From the NCBI RefSeq assembly GCF_017571475.1, contig NZ_JAGETW010000005.1:62001-126000 (forward strand): a DNA stretch of 64,000 bases, written 5' to 3'. Made by a program: the position numbers and the translations under genes. Positions 1 through 7,118 of the stretch are shown here, piece by piece (within the stretch, counting starts at the first letter, position 1; each line of letters opens with the position of its first letter). A model generated the notes under the pieces. That model was not told the DNA's origin. It did no database searches and saw nothing but the letters and a program-made list of their open reading frames with translations. The stretch comes from Thiomicrorhabdus sp. 6S3-12 (lineage in GTDB: Bacteria; Pseudomonadota; Gammaproteobacteria; Thiomicrospirales; Thiomicrospiraceae).

Positions 1-422
1 GCCGTGGTGCTTTTCCCTTAGTTCGTCAGCACGCAAATCACTATGTCAAACAAGGGTTGGCACTGGTCGGAGATGCTGCGCATACCATTCACCCGCAAGC
101 GGGTCAGGGTGTCAACCTCGGATTGCTGGACGCTGCCGCGCTGGTCGAAACGCTGTGTCAGGCCAAATCCGCAGGACGTAACTTCGCCTCTATGCCGGTA
201 TTGCGGCAATATGAACGCTGGCGCCGAGGCGACAATGCGATTGTGCAACGCTCAATGGAATGGTTTGCCTGGCTGTATCAGGATAATCCGCTCAAAAACG
301 GTTTTAGACAAACGCTGCTTCCGCTTGCAGAACGCCTTAAACCCGGCAAGAATTGGTTGATGGAGCAGGCCTTGAATGGACGTGAAGCACTTCCCGAAAT
401 GGCCAGAAAGTATTCGCTCTAG
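1..422 (+). CDS. UbiH/UbiF/VisC-family FAD-dependent hydroxylase, 3' end only
   Basis: Only the C-terminal ~139 residues are present; the reading frame is open from base 3 to the TAG at 420-422, so the gene begins left of the window. The stretch GDAAHTIHPQAGQGVNLGL is the second FAD-binding motif (GD plus the P-x-x-G-Q-G-x-N-x-G-x-x-D signature) of the aromatic-ring hydroxylases that act in ubiquinone biosynthesis (UbiH, UbiF, UbiI, VisC). These enzymes are membrane-associated flavin monooxygenases using NAD(P)H and O2. The fragment lacks the N-terminal Rossmann region, so the paralogue cannot be decided. No terminator is visible in the 150 bases before the next gene. Confidence 0.85.
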   Translation, partial: RGAFPLVRQHANHYVKQGLALVGDAAHTIHPQAGQGVNLGLLDAAALVETLCQAKSAGRNFASMPVLRQYERWRRGDNAIVQRSMEWFAWLYQDNPLKNGFRQTLLPLAERLKPGKNWLMEQALNGREALPEMARKYSL

Positions 423-573
423 CTAAGACAGTAGTTAATTGCGTTCGAGCAAGTCTGTCGAAAATTTTCAATCGAGCACTGTTTTCCCGTGCGTACCTTA
501 GGTAAGCTTTCTCTAATAAAGTCGATATTTGGGCTCTGGACCCAGTAATTCAAGCGAAATTTTAGGATGCCGA

Positions 574-1548
574 ATGAAGATTAAAGCGCTTTTGGGTGTT
601 GCGGGCGTACATGAAAGAGAAAATAGCCGTGCGCTTAGGGTCGGGAAAATTTTTGAATACCTGGTCGCTTTTGCGCTTCTTCTGGTCTTTGTCCAACTTA
701 TCCTTGCATTAAGTGATTATCCGATCGATTCCCCTTGGTTGAATGCGGTTCTGTGGAGTGTTTTCTTCTGCGAACTGGTCGTCAATCTTTCTCTGGTAGA
801 CAAGAAACGTCGCTACCTTGCTGAAAACTGGTTAAATCTTCTGATCGTGATGCTGGCGGTGCCATGGGTCAATTGGCAGGGGGATTGGGCGATGATTTTC
901 CGTTCACTGCGTCTTGTCCTGCTGTTGCGTTTTATAACCAGTTTTTTTCAGGATGCGATGCTGCTGCTCGGCCGGAATCGTTTTGGACAGATTCTGATCG
1001 GTTTCGTGTTTCTGATAATCGGTGCCGGCAGTATATTTTCCTATATCGAAGATCGGCCGTTTATTGACGGGATCTGGTATGCGATTGTCACTATCACCAC
1101 GGTCGGCTATGGCGATGTGGTGCCATATACGGAAGAGGGGCGAATTTTCGGTACCGTCCTGATTGTTTTCGGAGTGCTGTTTTTCTCGCTGGTTACGGCA
1201 AACTTCTCGGCGTTTCTGATCGGTTCGGATCAGCGAAAGCTGGAAAAAGATATTCTGAACTATGTGCGCCAGACCGAAAAACGTCTGATCAAGCAGAGTA
1301 TGGATATCGAAAAGCATGTGGAAAGCATTATGTTGCATTCGACTCAGGAAGTTGATCGTTTGCAGAAAGAGTTACAGCGTTATCAGCTTCTCGAGGAACA
1401 CTTGCAGCGACTGCAGAAGGAGAAGGATTCGGAAGAAGCGCTCTTTATGCATAAGCAGAGCAAAGAGTTAAGTGCCGGCGATAAAAACAGCGAGTCGGAT
1501 AAAAAACAGGAAGACGCCGTTTCTTCGGCTAAGCAGGATGATCTTTAG
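574..1548 (+). CDS. Voltage-gated-like potassium channel (Kch/ion_trans type)
   Basis: Predicted inner-membrane K+ channel of 324 residues. Several hydrophobic segments are followed by a pore loop with the selectivity filter TTVGYGD (about residues 175-181), diagnostic of K+ channels, then a last membrane helix. A short Arg-rich segment (RSLRLVLLLRF) resembles a weak S4 voltage sensor. The C-terminal ~100 residues are charged, rich in Glu/Lys/Gln and predicted coiled coil, likely cytoplasmic and oligomerising; no RCK/TrkA_N domain is seen. I chose the ATG at 574; an in-frame start at 529 would add 15 unlikely residues, and the Shine-Dalgarno is weak for both. It may regulate membrane potential; the role in this organism is unknown. 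Confidence 0.85.
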   Translation: MKIKALLGVAGVHERENSRALRVGKIFEYLVAFALLLVFVQLILALSDYPIDSPWLNAVLWSVFFCELVVNLSLVDKKRRYLAENWLNLLIVMLAVPWVNWQGDWAMIFRSLRLVLLLRFITSFFQDAMLLLGRNRFGQILIGFVFLIIGAGSIFSYIEDRPFIDGIWYAIVTITTVGYGDVVPYTEEGRIFGTVLIVFGVLFFSLVTANFSAFLIGSDQRKLEKDILNYVRQTEKRLIKQSMDIEKHVESIMLHSTQEVDRLQKELQRYQLLEEHLQRLQKEKDSEEALFMHKQSKELSAGDKNSESDKKQEDAVSSAKQDDL

Positions 1549-1593
1549 CTTAGAACGCCCATTTCAGTTTCAAGGTTGATTTAAAGTATATTT

Positions 1594-1640
1594 ATCCTAC
1601 GATTAATAGGATTGACTTTTTCCGATTAAAAGCCTATATT
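1594..1640 (+). promoter_or_regulatory. Promoter and overlapping inverted repeat upstream of the LysR gene
   Basis: A sigma-70-like promoter is visible: TTGACT at 1612-1617, 17-base spacer, TATATT at 1635-1640. Immediately upstream lies a perfect dyad, ATCCTA (1594-1599), 7-base spacer, TAGGAT (1607-1612), whose right arm touches the -35 box. LysR regulators commonly repress their own genes through such sites, so autoregulation is a reasonable inference. Confidence 0.55.
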
Positions 1641-1680
1641 CACCGCTAATTTATAAAAATATGACAAAAGGACAGAGCGC

Positions 1681-2634
1681 ATGGCAGATAGACGTCTTCA
1701 GGTATTTCATACCGTTGCTAAGGTAATGAGTTTTACCAAAGCTGCAGAGACACTCCATATGACTCAACCGGCTGTTACCTTTCAGGTAAAGCAGCTTGAA
1801 GATTTCTTCAATACCCGTCTTTTCGACCGAACTCACAATAAAATCACCCTCACTGAAGCCGGTAAGGTTGTTTATGACTATGCCGATCAGATTCTTGAAT
1901 TGTACGAAAAAATGAATTCGGAAGTTCGAGAGCTAACGGGTGAAGTGACCGGGACTCTGGTGATTGGTGCCAGTACCACCATCGCTGAATATATGCTTCC
2001 TAGTCTTCTTGGAGCTTTCAAAAAACAGTACGAAGATGTCAATATCCGTCTTCAGGTTGGTAATACCGATGCGATCGTCTCGATGGTTGAGAATAATATG
2101 ATCGATCTGGGACTGGTGGAAGCGCCGGTACAGAATAAGAACCTTGAAGTGGATGTGTGTCGTATCGATGAGATGCAGTTGATTTGTCCTTTGGATCACC
2201 CGCTTGCCAAGCGCGATAAGGTGACGGTCGAAGATTTCCGTAAATACGGCTATATCTCTCGTGAAGAAGGTTCCGGTTCGCGTCAGGTTATCGATTCTTA
2301 TATTCGTGAGCAGGGCTTCAGCTATAGCGACCTTAATGTTGTTATGGAATTGGGTAGCCCGGAAGCAGTTAAAATGGCTGTAGAGTCGGATGTAGGGGTT
2401 GCAGTGGTTTCCCGTACGACTATCGTTAAAGAATTGAAGTTGAACACGCTTAAAGCGATTCCGCTTGATCCGCCAATTCTACGTCCGTTCTCGCACGTGC
2501 GCCAGAAACACAAATTCCGTCACCGTGCGGTTGGTGAGCTGCTTGAATTCGCTATTAACTACTGTCGCGCTCGTGCGCAGGAGTTGGGCTTCCGTATTCC
2601 GACCGAGGAAGAACAGAAGACCATGGGTCGCTAA
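1681..2634 (+). CDS. LysR-family transcriptional regulator (CysB/CbbR-like)
   Basis: A 317-residue DNA-binding regulator. An N-terminal winged HTH (about residues 3-60, with the typical LysR pattern F-T-K-A-A-E-x-L-x-x-T-Q-P-A-V and RLFDRT) is followed by a linker helix and a periplasmic-binding-protein-like effector domain (about residues 88-300, starting TGTLVIGASTTIAEYMLP). Length matches the family. ATG at 1681 has AAAAGGA at 1666-1672. It sits alone, with its own promoter and terminator, next to none of its likely targets. Family resemblance suggests regulation of sulfur or carbon metabolism (CbbR/CysB-type), but the effector and regulon cannot be read from sequence. Confidence 0.9.
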   Translation: MADRRLQVFHTVAKVMSFTKAAETLHMTQPAVTFQVKQLEDFFNTRLFDRTHNKITLTEAGKVVYDYADQILELYEKMNSEVRELTGEVTGTLVIGASTTIAEYMLPSLLGAFKKQYEDVNIRLQVGNTDAIVSMVENNMIDLGLVEAPVQNKNLEVDVCRIDEMQLICPLDHPLAKRDKVTVEDFRKYGYISREEGSGSRQVIDSYIREQGFSYSDLNVVMELGSPEAVKMAVESDVGVAVVSRTTIVKELKLNTLKAIPLDPPILRPFSHVRQKHKFRHRAVGELLEFAINYCRARAQELGFRIPTEEEQKTMGR

Positions 2635-2662
2635 GCGAACCGAAAGCGTTTTCAGACGTGAT

Positions 2663-2691
2663 AAAAAAACCGGGCAATGCCCGGTTTTTTT
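2663..2691 (+). terminator. Rho-independent terminator of the LysR gene
   Basis: GC-rich stem CCGGGC / GCCCGG with a 3-base loop, flanked by an A-run on the left and T7 on the right, 30 bases after the LysR stop codon. Confidence 0.9.
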
Positions 2692-2706
2692 ATGTGTATT
2701 GCCAGT

Positions 2707-2731
2707 AAAAAGCCCCGCATGAACGGGGCTT
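2707..2731 (-). terminator. Rho-independent terminator of the PIN-PhoH gene
   Basis: Stem AAGCCCCG / CGGGGCTT with a 6-base loop; on the minus strand it is followed by a T-run. It lies just downstream of the leftward PhoH-family gene, back to back with the LysR terminator. Confidence 0.85.
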
Positions 2732-2737
2732 GATTGT

Positions 2738-4144
2738 TTACAGATTGTCCGAAGCGAATTCTGCCAGACGGGAACGTTCACCTTGTTGCAAGGTGATATG
2801 TGCGCTGTGTTCCCAGGATTTAAAACGGTCGACGATATAAGTCAAACCGGTGGTGGTTTCAGTCAGATAAGGCGAGTCAATCTGGCTGATATTCCCCAGA
2901 CAGATGACCTTGGTGCCTTCGCCGGCACGGGTGACCAGAGTTTTCATCTGCTTCGGCGTCAGGTTCTGCGCCTCATCGATGATAATGAATTTTTTCTGGA
3001 AGGTTCGGCCGCGCATAAAGTTCATTGATTTGATTTTGATGCGTTTGCTCAGCAGTTCCTGCGTACTCTCTTTTTCCCAGTCGGTATAGCCGTCGGATTC
3101 GGTCAGTACTTCGAGGTTATCCATCAAGGCGCCCATCCACGGAGTCATTTTTTCTTCTTCCGTCCCCGGAAGGAAGCCGATGTCTTCACCGACCGGAATG
3201 GTGGCTCGAGTCATAATGATTTCGTTGTACAGGTTTTGATCCAAAGTCTGTTCCAGTGCGGCAGCAAGGGTCAGAAGGGTTTTCCCCGTTCCGGCCACAC
3301 CCAGAAGAGAAACGAAATCGACATTCGGATCCATTAGGTGGTTCAAAGCGATGTTCTGTTCGCTGTTTCGAGCCGTAATGCCCCAAATACTGTGCGTCGG
3401 CGAGGTATAGTCACGCATGTATTCCAGAGTGGCGACGCCATTGCTGATTTTGCGGATAATTGCGCTGAATCCGGAATCATTTGCACTGACCAGTGCTTCA
3501 TTGGGTTGCCATTTACAGTCATGGCCGACCTCAAGTTCATAGAAAGTGCTGCCGTCTTCCTGCCATGAACGCATGTTTTGCCCGTGCGTTTCGAAAAAAT
3601 TCTCTTCCAATTCCTCCCAGCCGGTATACAGAAGATCGGCATCTTCCAGTACGCGGTCGTTATAGTAGTCTTCCGAATGCAGGCCGACAGCGGAAGATTT
3701 GATACGCATGTTAATGTCTTTGGTGACCAATGTAACATTGCGGCTTGGGTACTGTTCCTTAAGCGCGAGACCGGTTTGCAGAATGTGGTTGTCCGCTTTA
3801 TGGCTCGGCAGATGCGCCGGAAGTTTGGCGACCATCGGTTCGGTTTCGAAAAACAGTTTTCCTAAATGCAGCTGTTCAAGACCGCTATTCGGGTGGATGC
3901 GTTCCAGGCTGAGGCCGTTTTGAATTTCTTCGAAAGAAGCGTTGTTGATTATCTGGTCGATCAGTCGGTTGGTTTCTCGAACATTTCGGGAGACTTCCGA
4001 CATCCCTTTTTTACCGGCATCCAGTTCTTCGAGAACCGTCATCGGTAAATAGATATCGTGTTCTTCGAATTGGAAGAGCGCCATAGGGTCGTGCATCAGC
4101 ACGTTGGTGTCTAAGATAAACAGGCGGCGTGGTTCATCGGTCAT
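2738..4144 (-). CDS. PIN domain plus PhoH ATPase protein (PhoH2-type)
   Basis: A 468-residue two-domain protein. The N-terminal half is a PIN nuclease domain (opens RLFILDTNVLMHDP, with acidic residues at the expected catalytic sites), and the C-terminal half is a PhoH P-loop ATPase with Walker A GVAGTGKT (about residue 283) and Walker B IIIDEAQN. In PhoH2 proteins this combination acts as an RNA helicase/ribonuclease; that activity is assumed here from family membership. Start ATG at 4144 has AAAGGAA a few bases upstream. It is monocistronic: its own terminator lies to the left, and 77 bases separate it from the peroxiredoxin gene upstream, which reads the same way. Confidence 0.9.
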   Translation of the reverse strand: MTDEPRRLFILDTNVLMHDPMALFQFEEHDIYLPMTVLEELDAGKKGMSEVSRNVRETNRLIDQIINNASFEEIQNGLSLERIHPNSGLEQLHLGKLFFETEPMVAKLPAHLPSHKADNHILQTGLALKEQYPSRNVTLVTKDINMRIKSSAVGLHSEDYYNDRVLEDADLLYTGWEELEENFFETHGQNMRSWQEDGSTFYELEVGHDCKWQPNEALVSANDSGFSAIIRKISNGVATLEYMRDYTSPTHSIWGITARNSEQNIALNHLMDPNVDFVSLLGVAGTGKTLLTLAAALEQTLDQNLYNEIIMTRATIPVGEDIGFLPGTEEEKMTPWMGALMDNLEVLTESDGYTDWEKESTQELLSKRIKIKSMNFMRGRTFQKKFIIIDEAQNLTPKQMKTLVTRAGEGTKVICLGNISQIDSPYLTETTTGLTYIVDRFKSWEHSAHITLQQGERSRLAEFASDNL

Positions 4145-4221
4145 GGCAATTTCCTTTATGTCAGGCTGTTGTATATCGGCCTTGAATGGGGGTTACCCCT
4201 TTGCTGGCGTAGTGTGTGAAT

Positions 4222-4689
4222 TTAAAGCATCTGTTTCAGTGTCTGCAGTACCTCTTCCGCGTGACCCTTAACTTTGACCGGGCTCCAGAGAGCGGCAACT
4301 TTTCCTTCCGGGTCGATCAAAAAAGTTGAACGGACAATGCCCATGTATTCCTTGCCGAAGTTTTTCTTGAGTTGATAGACGCCAAGCGCCTGACACAGTT
4401 CGGCTTCAGGGTCGGAAATCAGGTCGAAGGTGAACCCTTGCTTGTCTTTGAAATTATCATGACGGCGCATGGAGTCCATGGAAACACCGAAGATTTGAGC
4501 ATTAAGCGCATCAAATTCAGTGTGCAGTGCGGTGAAGTCGAGGCCTTCGGTGGTACAGCCGGGAGTCGAGTCTTTGGGGTAGAAGTATAAGACGCTGTAG
4601 CGGCCGATGAAGTCTTGTTCGGAAAGGGTTCTTTCGTTGGTGGCTTGAAGTGAAAATTGTGGCAGGCTATCGCCGATTTTTGCCATCAT
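4222..4689 (-). CDS. bcp: Thioredoxin-dependent peroxiredoxin, Bcp/PrxQ type
   Basis: A 155-residue cytoplasmic peroxidase that reduces H2O2 and organic hydroperoxides. The thioredoxin fold and the active-site segment YPKDSTPGCTTE place the peroxidatic Cys at residue 45. In the typical E. coli-type enzyme a resolving Cys follows five residues later; here residue 50 is Leu, and the only other Cys is Cys99 (DPEAELCQ). The enzyme is therefore either 1-Cys-like or uses Cys99 or an external thiol. ATG at 4689 (Met-Met) is preceded by AAAGGATCG. Divergently oriented to dapA across a 280-base gap. Confidence 0.9.
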   Translation of the reverse strand: MMAKIGDSLPQFSLQATNERTLSEQDFIGRYSVLYFYPKDSTPGCTTEGLDFTALHTEFDALNAQIFGVSMDSMRRHDNFKDKQGFTFDLISDPEAELCQALGVYQLKKNFGKEYMGIVRSTFLIDPEGKVAALWSPVKVKGHAEEVLQTLKQML

Positions 4690-4922
4690 TCTCGATCCTT
4701 TATTTTTTTAGATTCGCTGAAGTTGGTATAGGCCAAGGGCGCAGTTTTGCTTTTTTACGTTACAAGGCCTCCGAAATTCCAGTATGCCATTTTTAAAAAA
4801 ACAGGCAACCGAAAAAAAGCAAAAAAACTTGCGCTTGGCTAAGCGTTGATCAAGCAGTTGCAGTCAGCCCGGAGAGAGCGGGTTAAAGGGGATGAATTTG
4901 GTTGAAGTGTCTGGGGGGAAAG

Positions 4923-4934
4923 GGTAATATTACC
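4923..4934. promoter_or_regulatory. 12-bp palindrome in the dapA leader
   Basis: Perfect palindrome GGTAATATTACC, flanked by A-runs on the left and T-runs on the right, 38 bases upstream of the dapA start. It may be a regulator site or overlap the promoter; no family is recognised. Confidence 0.35.
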
Positions 4935-4972
4935 TTTTTAAAATTTGCGTTATAGGATTGGGGAGTTTTACT

Positions 4973-5848
4973 GTGTACACAGGCAGTATGGTGGCTTTAG
5001 TTACGCCCATGTTAGAAGATGAATCTGTCGATTATGCCGCTTTGGAAAAGTTGATTGAATTCCATATAGAATCGCAAACGGATGCGATTGTTGCAGTAGG
5101 AACTACCGGAGAATCCGCGACTCTGGATTTTGATGAGCACTGTGAAGTCGTGCGTTTTGTCGTTCAGAAGGTTGCCGGTCGCATTCCTGTTATTGCCGGT
5201 ACCGGTGCCAACTCGACCCGTGAAGCGATCGAGCTGACGCAGTGTGCTAAAGATGCCGGAGCTGATGCCTGTCTGCTGGTTTCCCCATACTACAACAAGC
5301 CGACTCAGGAAGGTCTTTTCCTGCATCACAAGAAAGTGGCCGAAACGGTCGATATCCCGCAAATTCTCTATAATGTACCGGGGCGTACCGCTGTTGATAT
5401 GCTTCCGGAAACCGTTATTCGTCTTTCAACGATTGAAAATATTATCGGTGTTAAGGAAGCGACCGGTGATATCAGCCGTGTTGCTCAAATCAAAGCCGGT
5501 GTAAGTGAGGACTTTGCGCTTTATACCGGTGACGATGCGACCGCGGTCGATTTTATTCTTGCCGGTGGCCATGGCGGTATCTCGGTTACCGCGAACGTCG
5601 CTCCGAAAGCCGTTCATGATGTTTATGCCGCTGCTCTGGCGGGGGATGAAGCGACTGCTCGTGCAGTGGACGCTCCTTTGACTGCGCTGCATAAAGATCT
5701 GTTTATCGAAGCCAATCCGATTCCGGTAAAATGGGCGCTGGCGGAAATGGGATTGATCGGTCATACGATTCGTCTGCCTTTAACGATCTTGTCCGAATCT
5801 GCTCAGCCGACCGTTCGTCAGGCAATGCAGAGTGCCGGAATTCGTTAA
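4973..5848 (+). CDS. dapA: 4-hydroxy-tetrahydrodipicolinate synthase
   Basis: First committed enzyme of lysine/meso-diaminopimelate synthesis, condensing pyruvate with aspartate semialdehyde in the cytoplasm. Family marks are GTTGE near residue 44, YNVPGRT with the active-site Tyr, and the Schiff-base Lys in GVKEATGD. I chose GTG at 4973 because GGGGAG lies at 4960-4965 with good spacing and the resulting protein (291 residues, starting [12 protein letters not shown] after the initiator) matches the usual length; an upstream TTG at 4958 would overlap the Shine-Dalgarno. Followed by bamC, the classical gammaproteobacterial dapA-bamC pairing. Confidence 0.95.
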   Translation: MYTGSMVALVTPMLEDESVDYAALEKLIEFHIESQTDAIVAVGTTGESATLDFDEHCEVVRFVVQKVAGRIPVIAGTGANSTREAIELTQCAKDAGADACLLVSPYYNKPTQEGLFLHHKKVAETVDIPQILYNVPGRTAVDMLPETVIRLSTIENIIGVKEATGDISRVAQIKAGVSEDFALYTGDDATAVDFILAGGHGGISVTANVAPKAVHDVYAAALAGDEATARAVDAPLTALHKDLFIEANPIPVKWALAEMGLIGHTIRLPLTILSESAQPTVRQAMQSAGIR

Positions 5849-5862
5849 ATATTTTATCTGGT

Positions 5863-5887
5863 TGCCCGTGAAAGCTGGTCACGGGCA
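5863..5887 (+). other. Hairpin between dapA and bamC
   Basis: Nine-base perfect stem TGCCCGTGA / TCACGGGCA with a 7-base loop, without a following T-run. It may be an mRNA-stabilising or processing hairpin that uncouples dapA from bamC rather than a true terminator. Confidence 0.5.
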
Positions 5888-5936
5888 GATATCCAAAAAA
5901 CTTTTCAGCAAACTAAAATTTAAGGTTTAAAAGTTT

Positions 5937-7055
5937 ATGCGCTTTGCGAAAAAAACGCTGGTAGCTTCTACCCTTGTGATGACATTCGGCCTGAGCGGGT
6001 GCTCAACCATCTCAAATCTCTTCGGCTCAGATGAGTCTTACCGCGACGGTGAAGCGAAAACGGTTAAATCTCTAGAAATTCCTCCTAATCTGTTTGATCC
6101 GGGCAGAAAAGAAAATCAGTTGGCGCCTGCATTGCGTCAAGCTGAGAGTGCAATTGCCCAAGAGCAGATGAAGAATGATTACATTCCGACTTTTAAGGCC
6201 GATGGCGTGTCGATCAAGTTTAATCTTTCCGAGCGCTGGCTTGAACTTGCCACGATCGATAGCGATCAGGTCTGGGCCGGGCTGCAACGCTTTTTCAGTA
6301 ATCAGGGCTTTAAGATTGCTGAAGCACGTAAAGATATCGGTATTCTGAAAACAGATTATGTCAGCCGTAAAGAATTGGCACCGACCGATCGTTATGAAAG
6401 TGCGATCAGTAAACTTTTAAACAGCTGGCGTCCGGAGTTAGCCGACGGGGCGTTTGATAAGTACGTTGCCCGCGTGGAAACGGATATGCAGAACGGGGTA
6501 ACCCGTGTGTTTATCAATCACCACGAAATGGTCGAGCCGGGTGAGCGCAATGACACGCTAACTTCTGCGGCTTGGCAGATGCGTCCATACAGCCCGGTGC
6601 TTGAAGCTCAGGAACTGTATCAGGCAATGTTGTTCTTCGGATCGACCGAAGAGGTTGCTTTGGCGCAACTTAAAGCCAGTGTTCAACAGGTGGAAACGGT
6701 TGACGGTGAGGAGTTTGAAGGTCTGCGCATGAAAGCGTCCATCGAGGCGTCGTGGGATTACCTGCAGTCTACGATCTATCGCGCTAACTGGAATATTCAT
6801 AAGAGCAACGGCGAGACTAAGCGCATGGAAGTGGATGTTCCTGAGTCGGTTCGCGAAGAGACCGGGTTCTTTGACACTCTTGCTTTCTGGAAGAAAAGAT
6901 CCAAAACCGATCTGCCGGAACGTGTCAAGTTGACGCTGACGGAAAACGACGACCAGACCAGTCTGCTGAAAGTTTCGGCCTTGGAGGGCGACACGCCGCT
7001 TAACGCCGAGCAGAGACGTTACGTATTTGAAAGCCTCGGATTATTGGCAAAATAA
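5937..7055 (+). CDS. bamC: Outer-membrane assembly lipoprotein BamC
   Basis: A 372-residue lipoprotein of the BAM complex, which folds beta-barrels into the outer membrane. The N-terminus has a signal peptide ending in the lipobox LSGC (Cys22), followed by the extended unstructured segment that contacts BamD and two helix-grip domains. It follows dapA and precedes purL. Sequence conservation in this family is low, so the assignment rests on the lipobox, length, the NlpB/DapX-like composition and the conserved dapA linkage. Confidence 0.85.
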   Translation: MRFAKKTLVASTLVMTFGLSGCSTISNLFGSDESYRDGEAKTVKSLEIPPNLFDPGRKENQLAPALRQAESAIAQEQMKNDYIPTFKADGVSIKFNLSERWLELATIDSDQVWAGLQRFFSNQGFKIAEARKDIGILKTDYVSRKELAPTDRYESAISKLLNSWRPELADGAFDKYVARVETDMQNGVTRVFINHHEMVEPGERNDTLTSAAWQMRPYSPVLEAQELYQAMLFFGSTEEVALAQLKASVQQVETVDGEEFEGLRMKASIEASWDYLQSTIYRANWNIHKSNGETKRMEVDVPESVREETGFFDTLAFWKKRSKTDLPERVKLTLTENDDQTSLLKVSALEGDTPLNAEQRRYVFESLGLLAK

Positions 7056-7069
7056 TCCGACTTAAAGAT

Positions 7070-7101
7070 TTGCCCTCATTATTTGAGGGCTTTGTTTTTT
7101 T
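7070..7101 (+). terminator. Rho-independent terminator after bamC
   Basis: Stem GCCCTCA / TGAGGGC with a 5-base loop and a following T-rich tail (TTTGTTTTTTT). It ends just before the purL Shine-Dalgarno, so purL must be read from readthrough or from a promoter inside this area. Confidence 0.8.
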
Positions 7102-7118
7102 CGAAAGGACAAAAAACT

